Below are positions 34,076-42,676 of a stretch of 64,000 nt of DNA, piece by piece. The position numbers and the translations under genes are program-made. Within the stretch, counting starts at the first letter, position 1. Each line of letters begins with the position of its first letter. Location: positions 62,001 to 126,000 of the forward strand of contig CAZYYE010000001.1 in the NCBI GenBank assembly GCA_964651535.1, given 5' to 3'. The notes beneath the pieces were generated by a model that did not search any database, was not told the origin of the DNA, and was given only the letters and a program-made list of their open reading frames with translations. The DNA comes from Terrimesophilobacter sp964651535. Lineage in GTDB: Bacteria > Actinomycetota > Actinomycetes > Actinomycetales > Microbacteriaceae.

Positions 34076-34732
34076 CTACGGTAGGAGCAGCGCTTTCAAC
34101 TCCGCGGTCGAACCGACGGAAGCGATGGCGCCGGCGCTTTCCTCCGGCGCCCCGTAACCCCACTCCACGAAAATCGTGGGCACGCCGTGCTCCTGCGCCC
34201 CATCCACGTCATAGAAGCGGTCCCCGACCATGACGGGGTGGCTGACATCCGCGTCGATCATGCGGAATCGGGTGAGGGCTTCGGCGACGATGTCCTTCTT
34301 GGCACTGCGGATCTCGTCAATCGATGAGCCGGAGATCACGCGGAAGTATTGGGTGAGGTTGCCGTGGTCGAGAATCAGCGACGCCGCGAACTCCGGTTTG
34401 GACGTTGCGAGCGCGAGCGGGATCCCCGCCTGGTGAATGGACCGGAGGATGCCGGCGATGCCCGGGAAAATGGGCGCATCGTTTCCGCCGTTCGCCAGAT
34501 AGTGCTGGCGGTAGATGGCGAGCGCCTGCGCCGATTCGACAGGGTCCATCCCTGCAAGGTCGCGGAACGAATCCAGAATCGGTGGGCCAACCCATGCACG
34601 GAGATCCTCCTTCGACGGCACCGGGCGGCCGAGCTTTTCGAACATGTAGCCGAGCGAGGCGGTGATCCCCGGCGCGGAGTCGGCGATCGTCCCGTCCAGG
34701 TCGAACAGGATGCAACTCCACGGCAGTTTCAC
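34076..34732 (-). CDS. HAD-superfamily phosphatase, phosphoglycolate-phosphatase-like
   Basis: 218-residue HAD hydrolase. Motif I is FDLDGTIADSAPG near the N-terminus, motif II the ATSKPEF serine/threonine region, motif III the lysine of RSAKKDIV, and motif IV VGDRFYDVDGA. The helical cap of subfamily I (about residues 20-85) fits phosphoglycolate phosphatase (Gph) or related enzymes. The start is a GTG preceded by a G-rich site. It begins 11 bases from the 28-bp inverted repeat. Confidence 0.88.
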   Translation of the reverse strand: MKLPWSCILFDLDGTIADSAPGITASLGYMFEKLGRPVPSKEDLRAWVGPPILDSFRDLAGMDPVESAQALAIYRQHYLANGGNDAPIFPGIAGILRSIHQAGIPLALATSKPEFAASLILDHGNLTQYFRVISGSSIDEIRSAKKDIVAEALTRFRMIDADVSHPVMVGDRFYDVDGAQEHGVPTIFVEWGYGAPEESAGAIASVGSTAELKALLLP

Positions 34733-34743
34733 ACCCCCACCCT

Positions 34744-34825
34744 ACTTTCATCATTCAGGAGGGTGTGTGGCGGGTGAGGTGGACGGCAGTCACTTCAGCC
34801 ACACACCCTCCTGAATGATGAAAGT
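34744..34825. repeat. Perfect 28-bp inverted repeat (long hairpin)
   Basis: Arm 1 at 34744-34771 and arm 2 at 34798-34825 are exact reverse complements over 28 bases, around a 26-base loop. Each arm begins or ends with ACTTTCATCATTCAGGAGGG. Arm 2 ends in the first base of the nucS stop codon, and the hairpin fills the 92-base gap between nucS and the HAD gene. It may terminate nucS transcription, but the stem is far longer than a normal terminator and no T-run follows. Confidence 0.9.
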
Positions 34826-35520
34826 CAGAAGAGGCGGAGGTGGCCGGTGTCCAGGCCTCGCATGGCGTCGTAGTCGAGCGTCACGCAGCGGATGCCGCGG
34901 TCGGTCGCGAGCGTGCGCGCCTGGGGCTTGATCTCCTGGGCTGCGAACACCCCTGCGACGGGGGCGAGCAGGGGGTCCCGGTTCATGAGTTCCAGGTACC
35001 GGGTGAGCTGCTCGACTCCGTCGATGTCGCCGCGGCGCTTGATCTCCACGGCCACACTCCCGCCGCCGGCATCCCTCGCGAGGATGTCCACCGGGCCGAT
35101 CGCGGTCATGTACTCGCGTCGCACGAGCTGGAAACCGTCGCCGAGAAGTTCGATCTGCTCGGCGAGAAGCCGTTGCAGATCAGCCTCGACGCCATCCTTC
35201 TGCAGGCCCGGGTCCACGCCGAGATCATGGATGCTGTCATGCAGGATCTCGTGAACGGAGATCACGAGCAGGTCCGCGGTCTTCACCTGGCTGACCTTCC
35301 AGATCTCCACCACGCCGGCTTCGACTTGCTCGGGGTCGGGGTCAAGAACGGTCAGCGTGCACGGAGGGCTCATCCAGTTGAGCGGCTTGTACGAGAGCGA
35401 ATCGGAGTGGACGAGAACGCTGCCGTCGCCCTTCAACATGAGCAGGCGCGTTGCGAGCGGGAGGTGCGCGCTGAGTCGCCCGGCATAGTCCACCGAACAA
35501 CGGGCAATCACGAGGCGCAC
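34825..35520 (-). CDS. nucS: Mismatch-specific endonuclease NucS (EndoMS)
   Basis: NucS cuts both strands at mismatches and replaces MutS/MutL in most Actinobacteria. 231 residues from the GTG at 35518-35520, giving the family N-terminus VRLVIARCSVDYAGRLSAHLP; the frame is open 32 codons further upstream but would cross the dodecin start. The nuclease domain is clear: GPVDILARDAGGGSVAVEIKRRGDIDGVEQLTRYLELMNRD, with the Asp, Glu and Lys of the D-ExK site. The C-terminal clamp-binding tail ends GHLRLF, as in other NucS. Confidence 0.95.
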   Translation of the reverse strand: MRLVIARCSVDYAGRLSAHLPLATRLLMLKGDGSVLVHSDSLSYKPLNWMSPPCTLTVLDPDPEQVEAGVVEIWKVSQVKTADLLVISVHEILHDSIHDLGVDPGLQKDGVEADLQRLLAEQIELLGDGFQLVRREYMTAIGPVDILARDAGGGSVAVEIKRRGDIDGVEQLTRYLELMNRDPLLAPVAGVFAAQEIKPQARTLATDRGIRCVTLDYDAMRGLDTGHLRLF

Positions 35521-35600
35521 GATTACGAGGCTAGCCGACACACCGTTCTGCCATGTGCCGTGTATAGGCTCGGAAGCCAGTCCACTAATGAGGAGGAACC

Positions 35601-35807
35601 ATGGCATCCGTAGCACGGGTCACCACACTGAGCGTGAGCTCGGACACATCCTTCGACGACGCCATCAAGGCGGGCATCGATCGCGCGAACAAGACCCTCC
35701 GCGGCGTCAGCGGCGCGTGGGTCAAAGAGCAGAAGGTGGAAGTTTCGGGAGGAAACATCGTCAGTTGGCGTGTTGTTCTCGAAGTGACGTTCGTCCTCGA
35801 CGACTAA
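35601..35807 (+). CDS. Dodecin flavin-binding protein
   Basis: 68-residue dodecin, a hollow dodecamer that stores or buffers flavins. The sequence MASVARVTTLSVSSDTSFDDAIKAGIDRANKTLRGVSGAWVKEQKVEVS matches the family, including the flavin-stacking tryptophan (AWV). An AGGAGG site precedes the ATG. Its stop overlaps the convergent MFS stop in the shared bases CTAA. Confidence 0.95.
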   Translation: MASVARVTTLSVSSDTSFDDAIKAGIDRANKTLRGVSGAWVKEQKVEVSGGNIVSWRVVLEVTFVLDD

Positions 35808-37030
35808 GCCTTCGAGGGGTCGCGGGCTGCGCCGGAGGCCAGGCCCGCGACCACGATGAGCACGAGCACAAGCAGGAGCGCGTGCAGCAGCCCGAAGTGC
35901 TGGCCCAGGAATCCGATCGCCGGCGGCCCGACGAGGAACGCGCAGTACCCGATCATCGCGACGGCGCTCACGCGTGCGGCCGCCGTGCGGGGGTCGTCCG
36001 CGGCCGCCGACATCCCGGTAGGGAAGCCGAGCGCAGAGCCAAGGCCCCAGAGGATGACTCCCACAATCGCGATCCACAGCACGGGCACGAAAATGAACAT
36101 GAGCAGCCCGAGCGCGGCAAGAGCCGCGGATGCCCGCAGGACGGTCACCCGTCCGTAGCGGTCCAGGATTTGAGGGCCCGTGAGCCGCCCGACGGTCATC
36201 GCGGTCACGAAGATCCCGAACACGACGGCACCCGTCGGCTTGTCCGCCCCGTGGCCTTCGACGGCGGCCAGGGCCAGCCAGTCGCTCGCCGAGCCTTCCG
36301 CGAATGCCATGCCCAGAACGACGAGTCCGATGAGGAGCGTTCTCGGATCCTTCCAGACGGCAAGCCGACCCCGCCAGCCGTCAGCGGGCGAACCGCCCTC
36401 CGCACCGCCATCCTCTTCGCGCAGAACGTTCTCGGACTGGGTCGCCCTCGCCCCCCACACTCCCGCCACGAGAGTGAGGGCGCCAATCACCGCGGTTTGA
36501 AGCGCCAGAGGAACCTGGGCGACCTCCGCGAGCGTGCCGAGCGCAGCGCCGACCATCGTGCCGAAGCTGAAGAATGCGTGAAACACGGGCATGATCGTGC
36601 GCCCGAGCACGCGCTCGTTGACCGCTCCGGAAAGATTCATGGCGACGTCGCACAGGCCCATGGAGAAACCGAATATGGCGAGGCCGACAATGACGATCCA
36701 GAAGGCCGCGTGAACCGTGACGCCGAAGCCGGCGATCGCGAACCCTCCGGGAATCGCGACCATGCACGCGACCATGATGTGTCGGGCGCCGAACCGCGCA
36801 ATGAGGTGGCTGGACAGCACGAGTCCGAAAATGGACCCCGCGGCGAGCCCGAAAATGAGGATGCCGACCTCGGCGGTCGAAATGTCCAGTGCTTCCTTGA
36901 TCGCGGGGATTCGCGCCATCCAACTCGCCAGCCCCACGCCGCACATGGCGAACACCACGAAAATTCCATTGCGCCAGGCCGCAATCTGGCGGTGAGAGAG
37001 CCCGGAGCGCTGGGCGAGGTTTTCTGGCAT
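35804..37030 (-). CDS. Major facilitator superfamily transporter
   Basis: 408-residue transporter with 12 membrane helices in two halves, separated by a charged loop (ARATQSENVLREEDGGAEGGSPADGWRGR). Family traits include the NGIFVVFAMCGVGLASWMARIPAIKEAL start and repeated G-rich helices. It resembles the FucP/YbjJ-like group of inner-membrane MFS proteins, but the substrate is unknown. Convergent with dodecin; transcribed after the glycosyltransferase-side spacer on the same strand. Confidence 0.88.
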   Translation of the reverse strand: MPENLAQRSGLSHRQIAAWRNGIFVVFAMCGVGLASWMARIPAIKEALDISTAEVGILIFGLAAGSIFGLVLSSHLIARFGARHIMVACMVAIPGGFAIAGFGVTVHAAFWIVIVGLAIFGFSMGLCDVAMNLSGAVNERVLGRTIMPVFHAFFSFGTMVGAALGTLAEVAQVPLALQTAVIGALTLVAGVWGARATQSENVLREEDGGAEGGSPADGWRGRLAVWKDPRTLLIGLVVLGMAFAEGSASDWLALAAVEGHGADKPTGAVVFGIFVTAMTVGRLTGPQILDRYGRVTVLRASAALAALGLLMFIFVPVLWIAIVGVILWGLGSALGFPTGMSAAADDPRTAAARVSAVAMIGYCAFLVGPPAIGFLGQHFGLLHALLLVLVLIVVAGLASGAARDPSKA

Positions 37031-37073
37031 GTCGATTCAGCCTATTCGCGTAGCGACGCGGTTCCCGCCAAAG

Positions 37074-38405
37074 TCAACGGGATGCGCCGGCTTCTGGGCG
37101 CAGCGCCTCCCTGGCCGTTTTCGACCAGCTCGTCGAACCGGCCAGATGTCGCACGAGCGCCCGAACGAGCACCGGGAACAGCATCCACGAATAGATCAGG
37201 TAGGGCAGCGAGAGCAGGACGGCCAGGATGGTGCCGCCCAATCCTCGCCCGCGGTGGAGCAGAGCGATGAACCCGGGGAGGAACCCGAGGGAGAGAAAGA
37301 ACAGGAGTACGGGAACGGAAGCAGGAACGAAGGGCACGTCCCGGAAGAAATTGAGCACGATTGCCGCGACGAGGCCCACCCCGGTGACCAGTTGCAGCGC
37401 GGGAGTGAGCAAGTAGTACACGAGATCGCACGATGCCAGAAACCCGACCCGAGCGCGCCGGACGCCGCCCAGCAGAGACAGCGCCTGCCACGCGCCCTGA
37501 GCCCAGCGGGTTCGTTGCCGGTAGAGGCGCCGGATCGAATGCAGTCCCTGCTGATCGATCGTGACCGAGTTCTCCTGAGCGCTGCGCCATCCCTGGTGGA
37601 TGAGCCGAACACCGAGATCCTGGTCTTCCGTGAGCCGGTCGCGCCACGGACCGGTGTCGTCGGCGACATCCGCGAGCGCGCTCAATCGATTGAACTGGCC
37701 GTTACCGCCCATGTTCGCGGTCCCCCACCACGTGCGTCCGGACTGGAAGAGGGTGCCGAAGACGGAGAACTCGACATCCTGCGCCCACGTGAGGTACCCG
37801 CGCCGGTTGTAGATGCGAACGAGCGTTTGAACACCGCCGATCCGCCGCGAGGAGAAATGGCGCGCGACGGCGGCGGGCGCGCGCGGGTCGAGGCGCCCAT
37901 CCGCGTCGATGACGCCCACGATGACGCGTTCGTGAGACCACTTCGCGTATCTCGGCTCCGTGAGGACGCTGCCGATCAGGTAGCGGTACGCGTCATTGAG
38001 CGCCGCGGCCTTTCCTCGTCGGGCGTTCGGAAGGGTGCGGGTCAGCACGTGAAGGTCCGGATCCGGCATGGCAGCGAGGATCTCACCCGTGCCGTCGTTC
38101 GATCCGTCGTTGACCACGAGAATGACGCGGTTCGTCGCCTCCGTCGCCTGAAGCCTGCCGACGGCATCCGCGATCGTGATCTCTTCGTTGAGGGCGGCGA
38201 CCATGAACACCCACAAGTAGTCGGACTCCCGCGGGGGGCGATCCGGGTCGCCCGCGATCCGATGCCGCTGTCTGGCGGCGTTGATGGCGAGCACGGCGGC
38301 GGAGAGCACGGAGGAGATTCCAATGCCGAGCACGATCCAAAACAGAATCTGGATCGGCAAAACGATGCCCTGAAAGAAGTTCCACCAGGGCTCTGCAGCG
38401 GCCAC
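37074..38405 (-). CDS. Processive glycosyltransferase family 2 membrane protein
   Basis: 443 residues from a GTG at 38403-38405, 1 base after the wecB stop. One membrane helix (IVLPIQILFWIVLGIGISSVL) precedes the GT2 catalytic domain with VAALNEEITIADAVGRL, VNDGSNDGT, DADGRLDP (DxD), TEDQDLGVRLIHQGW and QRTRWAQG (QxxRW). Four to five helices follow. This D,D,D,QxxRW layout is that of processive synthases such as hyaluronan, cellulose and poly-GlcNAc synthases. Coupled to an epimerase, it probably builds a surface polysaccharide. The frame is open 61 codons upstream inside wecB, which is not family-like. Confidence 0.88.
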   Translation of the reverse strand: MAAAEPWWNFFQGIVLPIQILFWIVLGIGISSVLSAAVLAINAARQRHRIAGDPDRPPRESDYLWVFMVAALNEEITIADAVGRLQATEATNRVILVVNDGSNDGTGEILAAMPDPDLHVLTRTLPNARRGKAAALNDAYRYLIGSVLTEPRYAKWSHERVIVGVIDADGRLDPRAPAAVARHFSSRRIGGVQTLVRIYNRRGYLTWAQDVEFSVFGTLFQSGRTWWGTANMGGNGQFNRLSALADVADDTGPWRDRLTEDQDLGVRLIHQGWRSAQENSVTIDQQGLHSIRRLYRQRTRWAQGAWQALSLLGGVRRARVGFLASCDLVYYLLTPALQLVTGVGLVAAIVLNFFRDVPFVPASVPVLLFFLSLGFLPGFIALLHRGRGLGGTILAVLLSLPYLIYSWMLFPVLVRALVRHLAGSTSWSKTAREALRPEAGASR

Positions 38406-38406
38406 G

Positions 38407-39711
38407 TCAGCCGCCCAGCGTGCGGTCGGTATCGGGGTCCGCGAGAAAATCGACGGGGTCGACGACGAATCCCGCTGCGCGAAGCACCTCCACGCGCTCG
38501 AACCCGTTCCCGTACGGTGCAGGGGATGGCGAGTTGAACGCGATGTAGGCGCTCGCGGCGACGATGCGTTCGGCGGCTCGGCCGTCACCGTACGGGTTGG
38601 GCCGATTGCTCATCGAGCGATGCGCTTCCGGGTCGTCCATGAGTCGCGTCACCGCGGCGACGATGCGCGCGGTTTTCGTGCCGACGAGCTCGAGCGTTCC
38701 GCTGTCGACGCCTTCCTGGCGTTCCGTGGTTTCCCGCACGACGATCACGGGCGTGTGCAGCGATGGCGCTTCCTCTTGAATGCCTCCGGAATCGGTGATT
38801 GCGAGGTATGCGCGCTGAAGCAGCCTCGCGAAGGCCGGATAGCGCATGGGGGCGACGAGGCTCACATTGTCGAGGTTCTCCAGGAGCGGGCGGAGCGTGG
38901 ACTGAACGCGGGGGTTGGGGTGCAGCGGGACGACGAAGCGCGCGTCCGGGTACCGCCTGGCGAGTTTCGCGACGGCCGTGCCGATGCGTTTCAACCCGGG
39001 ACCCCAGTTTTCGCGGCGATGCGCCGTCACGACGATGACGCGGCGCGTGTCGTCGTTCTCGAGGTCGTCGAGGGCCGGGTCCCCATAGGGTTCCTTGAGG
39101 CTCGCCGCCCACTGAAGCGCGTCGATGGCGGTGTTCCCGCAGACGAATATGCGCCCGTAGGGAACGCCTTCGCGCACGAGATTCGCTTTGTTGCGGAACG
39201 TGGGTGCGAAGTGGAAGGTGGCCAGTCGCGATACGAGCTGGCGATTGGCCTCCTCCGGGAACGGCGACAGCGTGTCCGAGGTGCGCAAGCCGGCCTCGAC
39301 GTGCGCGACGGGAATCCGCATGTGGAATGCGGCAAGCGCGGCCGCTGCGGCTGTCGAGGTGTCGCCGTGGACGAAACATGCCACAGGGTAATTGCGCGGC
39401 CGTGGGGAGTAACGGTCCCCGTCGTCCGGCGGCGTCCCGTACTGGTCGTGGCAATACTGCTCGAGGCGCGTCATGACGGATGCGAAAAGTTCGCTGAGCG
39501 TGTTTCCTGGCACTGCTGCGCCCAGGTCGACATCGGGTTCGAGGCCGGCGAGACCGAGAACCTCCCTCACGAGTTCGGAATGCTGGCCGGAGGACACCAC
39601 GACCGGTTGGATCACTCCGCTGTGCCGGAACGCCTGGATCAAGGGCAACAGCTTGATGGCCTCCGGCCGGGTACCGATAACAACGAGCACTTTCCGCTTC
39701 TCGAGCTCCAT
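38407..39711 (-). CDS. wecB: UDP-N-acetylglucosamine 2-epimerase (non-hydrolysing)
   Basis: 434-residue enzyme interconverting UDP-GlcNAc and UDP-ManNAc. Signatures are VIGTRPEAIKLLPLIQAF, VHGDTSTAAAAALAAF, VAHVEAGLRTSDTLSPFPEEANRQ, VTAHRRENWG and DSGGIQEEAPSLHTPVIVVRETTERQEGVDSGT. A good GGGGGAG site precedes the ATG. A C-terminal extension of about 50 residues (ASAYIAFNSPSPAPYGNGFERVEVLRAAGF...) is longer than in WecB of enterobacteria. Cotranscribed with the downstream glycosyltransferase; it probably supplies UDP-ManNAc for a surface polymer. Confidence 0.94.
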   Translation of the reverse strand: MELEKRKVLVVIGTRPEAIKLLPLIQAFRHSGVIQPVVVSSGQHSELVREVLGLAGLEPDVDLGAAVPGNTLSELFASVMTRLEQYCHDQYGTPPDDGDRYSPRPRNYPVACFVHGDTSTAAAAALAAFHMRIPVAHVEAGLRTSDTLSPFPEEANRQLVSRLATFHFAPTFRNKANLVREGVPYGRIFVCGNTAIDALQWAASLKEPYGDPALDDLENDDTRRVIVVTAHRRENWGPGLKRIGTAVAKLARRYPDARFVVPLHPNPRVQSTLRPLLENLDNVSLVAPMRYPAFARLLQRAYLAITDSGGIQEEAPSLHTPVIVVRETTERQEGVDSGTLELVGTKTARIVAAVTRLMDDPEAHRSMSNRPNPYGDGRAAERIVAASAYIAFNSPSPAPYGNGFERVEVLRAAGFVVDPVDFLADPDTDRTLGG

Positions 39712-39818
39712 GCACTCCCCCTCATGAAGTAGCTGTCACTTCCTCAACGCTACCCCGGCCCGTCGCCCGGTGTGCCCGGCAATTCAGTCCTTCGGCAATA
39801 ACTCCTAGGCTTGATGTC

Positions 39819-41774
39819 ATGACCGACTCAACCCCCCTCGTTTCGGGTATTCACACCGACGAACTTGATCCGAACATTCGGCCGCAGGATGATCTCTTCC
39901 GCCATGTCAATGGAAAGTGGATCGACCGCACGGAGATCCCCTCCGACAAGGCGCGGTACGGATCGTTCTACGTGCTCGCCGAAGAGGCGGAGAAGGCCGT
40001 TCGGGACATCATCGTCGAAGCACAGGATGCCGCGCCGGGAACCGAAGAGCGCAAGTTCGGCGACCTGTACGCGAGTTTCATGGACGAAGCCAGGGCGGAG
40101 GAGCTCGGGAACACGCCGCTCCAGTCCATGCTTGAGGCGGTAGAGCGCGTCGACTCGATCGATGCCGTGCTGACGGAGCTGGGCCGCCTCGAGCGCACGG
40201 GAATCACCGGGTTCGCGCAGTTGTTCGTCGACAACGATCCGGGGAACCCGGAGCGGTACCTCGTCTTCGTCGAACAGGGGGGTCTGGGCCTACCGGACGA
40301 GTCCTACTACCGCGAAGAGAAGTTTGCGGACGTGAGGGCCAAGTATGTCCCGTTCCTCGAGTCGATGTTCGCGCTCGCAGGACTGGATGACGCGGCGGCC
40401 CGCGCTCGCCGGGTATTCGCTCTCGAGACCGAACTTGCGACTCATCACTGGGACAACGTCGCATCCCGCGACAGCGAGAAGACCTACAACCTGAGGTCGT
40501 GGTCCGAGGTTTCCGGCCCCGACCTTTCCGGATGGCTCCGAGAGCTTGATCCGCCCAAGGGCGCCTTCGACGAGATCGTCGTCCGGCAACCGAGCTTCCT
40601 CGAGGGGCTCGCCACCGTGCTCGCGGATGATCGTGTGCACGACTGGCAGGACTGGATGCGCTGGCAGATCATCCGTTCGACCGCCGCCTACCTGTCGTCC
40701 GATTTCGTGAACGCGAACTTCGAGTTCTACGGCAAGACGCTCACCGGAACGCCCCAGCTACGTGCGCGCTGGAAACGCGGCGTCTCGTTCGTGGAGGGAA
40801 TGATGGGAGAAGCCGTCGGCCGCACGTACGTCGAACGCCATTTTCCGCCCGCGGCGAAGGCGGCGATGGATGTCCTCGTCGACAATCTCACCCAGGCCTA
40901 TCGGCAGAGCATCACGGGGCTTGACTGGATGACCGAGGAGACGCAGCGGCGTGCCCTCGACAAGCTGGAGAAGTTCACGCCGAAAATCGGCTACCCGGTC
41001 AAGTGGCGGGACTATTCGACGCTCGAAACGAGCCCGACCGACCTCATCGGCAACCTGAGGGCCGGCAACGAGTTCGAGTTCCAGCGTGAACTCGGCAAGA
41101 TCGGAAAGCCGCTGGACCGCGACGAGTGGTTCATGACCCCGCAAACCATCAATGCGTATTACAACCCGGGATTCAATGAGATCGTGTTCCCCGCAGCGAT
41201 ACTGCAGCTCCCGTTCTTCGACGAAACGCGCGACGCAGCGGCGAACTACGGCGCGATCGGCGCGGTCATCGGGCACGAGATCGGCCACGGGTTCGACGAT
41301 CAGGGTTCCAAATACGACGGCGACGGGCGACTCACCGACTGGTGGACGGCCGAGGACCGTGCCGCGTTCGAGAAGCGCACCGGTTCCCTCATCGCGCAGT
41401 ACGACGCGCTCGCACCACGGCAAGTTCCCGACCACCATGTGAACGGCGCCTTGACGATCGGAGAGAACATCGGCGACCTCGGCGGACTCGGAATCGCCTG
41501 GAAGGCGTACGTGATTTCGTTGGACGGCGCGGAACCTCCCGTCATCGACGGCATGACCGGCGCCGAGCGCTTCTTCCTCTCGTGGGCGCAAGCGTGGCAG
41601 TTGAAGGCACGGGATGAGGAGGTCATTCGCCTCCTCGCCATTGACCCGCACTCGCCGAACGAATTCCGCTGCAACCAGATCGTTCGCAATCTCGACGGAT
41701 TCTATGAGACCTTTGGAGTGACCGAGGCTGACGAGCTTTGGCTAAGCCCAGAAGAACGCGTGACCATTTGGTAG
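39819..41774 (+). CDS. pepO: M13-family zinc metallopeptidase (PepO-like)
   Basis: 651-residue neprilysin-like endopeptidase without signal peptide, hence cytoplasmic. The N-terminal helical domain starts VSGIHTDELDPNIRPQDDLFRHVNGKWIDRTEIP, typical of actinobacterial M13 enzymes. The zinc site is GHEIGHGFDDQG (His486, His490), with the third ligand in GENIGDLGGLGIAWKAY (ENxxDxGG). NAYYNPGFNEIVFPAAILQLPFF is the conserved substrate-binding strand. Divergent from wecB; its last 37 bases overlap the next gene. Confidence 0.95.
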   Translation: MTDSTPLVSGIHTDELDPNIRPQDDLFRHVNGKWIDRTEIPSDKARYGSFYVLAEEAEKAVRDIIVEAQDAAPGTEERKFGDLYASFMDEARAEELGNTPLQSMLEAVERVDSIDAVLTELGRLERTGITGFAQLFVDNDPGNPERYLVFVEQGGLGLPDESYYREEKFADVRAKYVPFLESMFALAGLDDAAARARRVFALETELATHHWDNVASRDSEKTYNLRSWSEVSGPDLSGWLRELDPPKGAFDEIVVRQPSFLEGLATVLADDRVHDWQDWMRWQIIRSTAAYLSSDFVNANFEFYGKTLTGTPQLRARWKRGVSFVEGMMGEAVGRTYVERHFPPAAKAAMDVLVDNLTQAYRQSITGLDWMTEETQRRALDKLEKFTPKIGYPVKWRDYSTLETSPTDLIGNLRAGNEFEFQRELGKIGKPLDRDEWFMTPQTINAYYNPGFNEIVFPAAILQLPFFDETRDAAANYGAIGAVIGHEIGHGFDDQGSKYDGDGRLTDWWTAEDRAAFEKRTGSLIAQYDALAPRQVPDHHVNGALTIGENIGDLGGLGIAWKAYVISLDGAEPPVIDGMTGAERFFLSWAQAWQLKARDEEVIRLLAIDPHSPNEFRCNQIVRNLDGFYETFGVTEADELWLSPEERVTIW

Positions 41775-42676
41775 CACCGATCCGACACGAGCTGAGACGC
41801 GAGAGGGCCCGCGCACCGCGAGAAGCCCGCCACCGCGGAGCTGGTGGAGCCGAGAACTTCTCCAGCACCTTCACCGCGCTCGGAACGTTGGGTTACGACG
41901 GCGCTCAGGTCTCGGCGAGCATTCTGGATCTCTCCAGCGGACTCGTGTTGTGCGCGATCGACGATCGCATCGTGTTGCCGACGGCGAGCGTGGGCAAAGT
42001 GCTCCTGCTCATCGAGGTTTCGGCGAGGCTCACGGCACGGGAGTTCTCCGGGTACGGGATTCTCGATAAGTCGCCGCACGACGCGGTGACCGATTCGGGC
42101 CTGTGGCAGCATCTTCAAGCCCCGTCGCTGCCGGTTGCCGACCTCGGGGCTCTCGTCGGCGCGACGAGCGACAATCTTGCGACGAACGTGCTGCTGAGGC
42201 AAGTGGGCCTCGACGCGGTGCGGATGCGCACGGAATCCCTCGGACTCGCGCGAACCGCCCTCCTGGACCTCGTGCGCGAATCCCGAGGGCCGGATGATGC
42301 ACCGCAGTTGTCGGTAGGTTCCTCCGCGGAACTGAGCTGGCTGTTCGGCGCGCTGTACCGTGGCCAGGTCGTCGATCAGGTGACGAGCCGGCGCGTGATG
42401 GGGTGGTTGTCGCTCAACACCGATCTGTCCATGGTCGCGAGCGCTTTCGGGCTCGATCCGCTGTCGCACCGCGTGCCGGATCACGGCATCCAGTTGGTGA
42501 ACAAGACGGGCACGGATGTCGGCGTGCGCAGTGAGGTGGGGATTCTGAAAGGACCGCGCACGGCAGTCTCGTATGCGGTGACGATTCAGTTCAGGGACGA
42601 TTCGCTCGCCCGCCGGCTCCGCGCACTCGACGCAATGCGCACGGTCGGCCTGGATCTGCTCGAATACGTAAATTAA
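41738..42676 (+). CDS. Class A beta-lactamase-like serine hydrolase
   Basis: Up to 312 residues, with start uncertain: a TTG at 41738 overlaps pepO by 37 bases, and a second TTG at 41768 is possible. Penicillin-binding fold motifs are intact: SVGK (Ser84, Lys87), SDN (144-146) and KTG (256-258). The usual glutamate of the omega loop is not obvious. There is no visible signal peptide; the N-terminus is Arg-rich (RHELRRERARAPREARHR). Such proteins in Actinobacteria may be cytoplasmic hydrolases rather than antibiotic resistance enzymes. Resistance cannot be claimed from this. Confidence 0.75.
   Translation: MAKPRRTRDHLVAPIRHELRRERARAPREARHRGAGGAENFSSTFTALGTLGYDGAQVSASILDLSSGLVLCAIDDRIVLPTASVGKVLLLIEVSARLTAREFSGYGILDKSPHDAVTDSGLWQHLQAPSLPVADLGALVGATSDNLATNVLLRQVGLDAVRMRTESLGLARTALLDLVRESRGPDDAPQLSVGSSAELSWLFGALYRGQVVDQVTSRRVMGWLSLNTDLSMVASAFGLDPLSHRVPDHGIQLVNKTGTDVGVRSEVGILKGPRTAVSYAVTIQFRDDSLARRLRALDAMRTVGLDLLEYVN

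Noticed and set aside
41738..42676. Antibiotic resistance beta-lactamase
   Set aside because: The three fold motifs are shared by many hydrolases, and there is no export signal or clear omega-loop glutamate.
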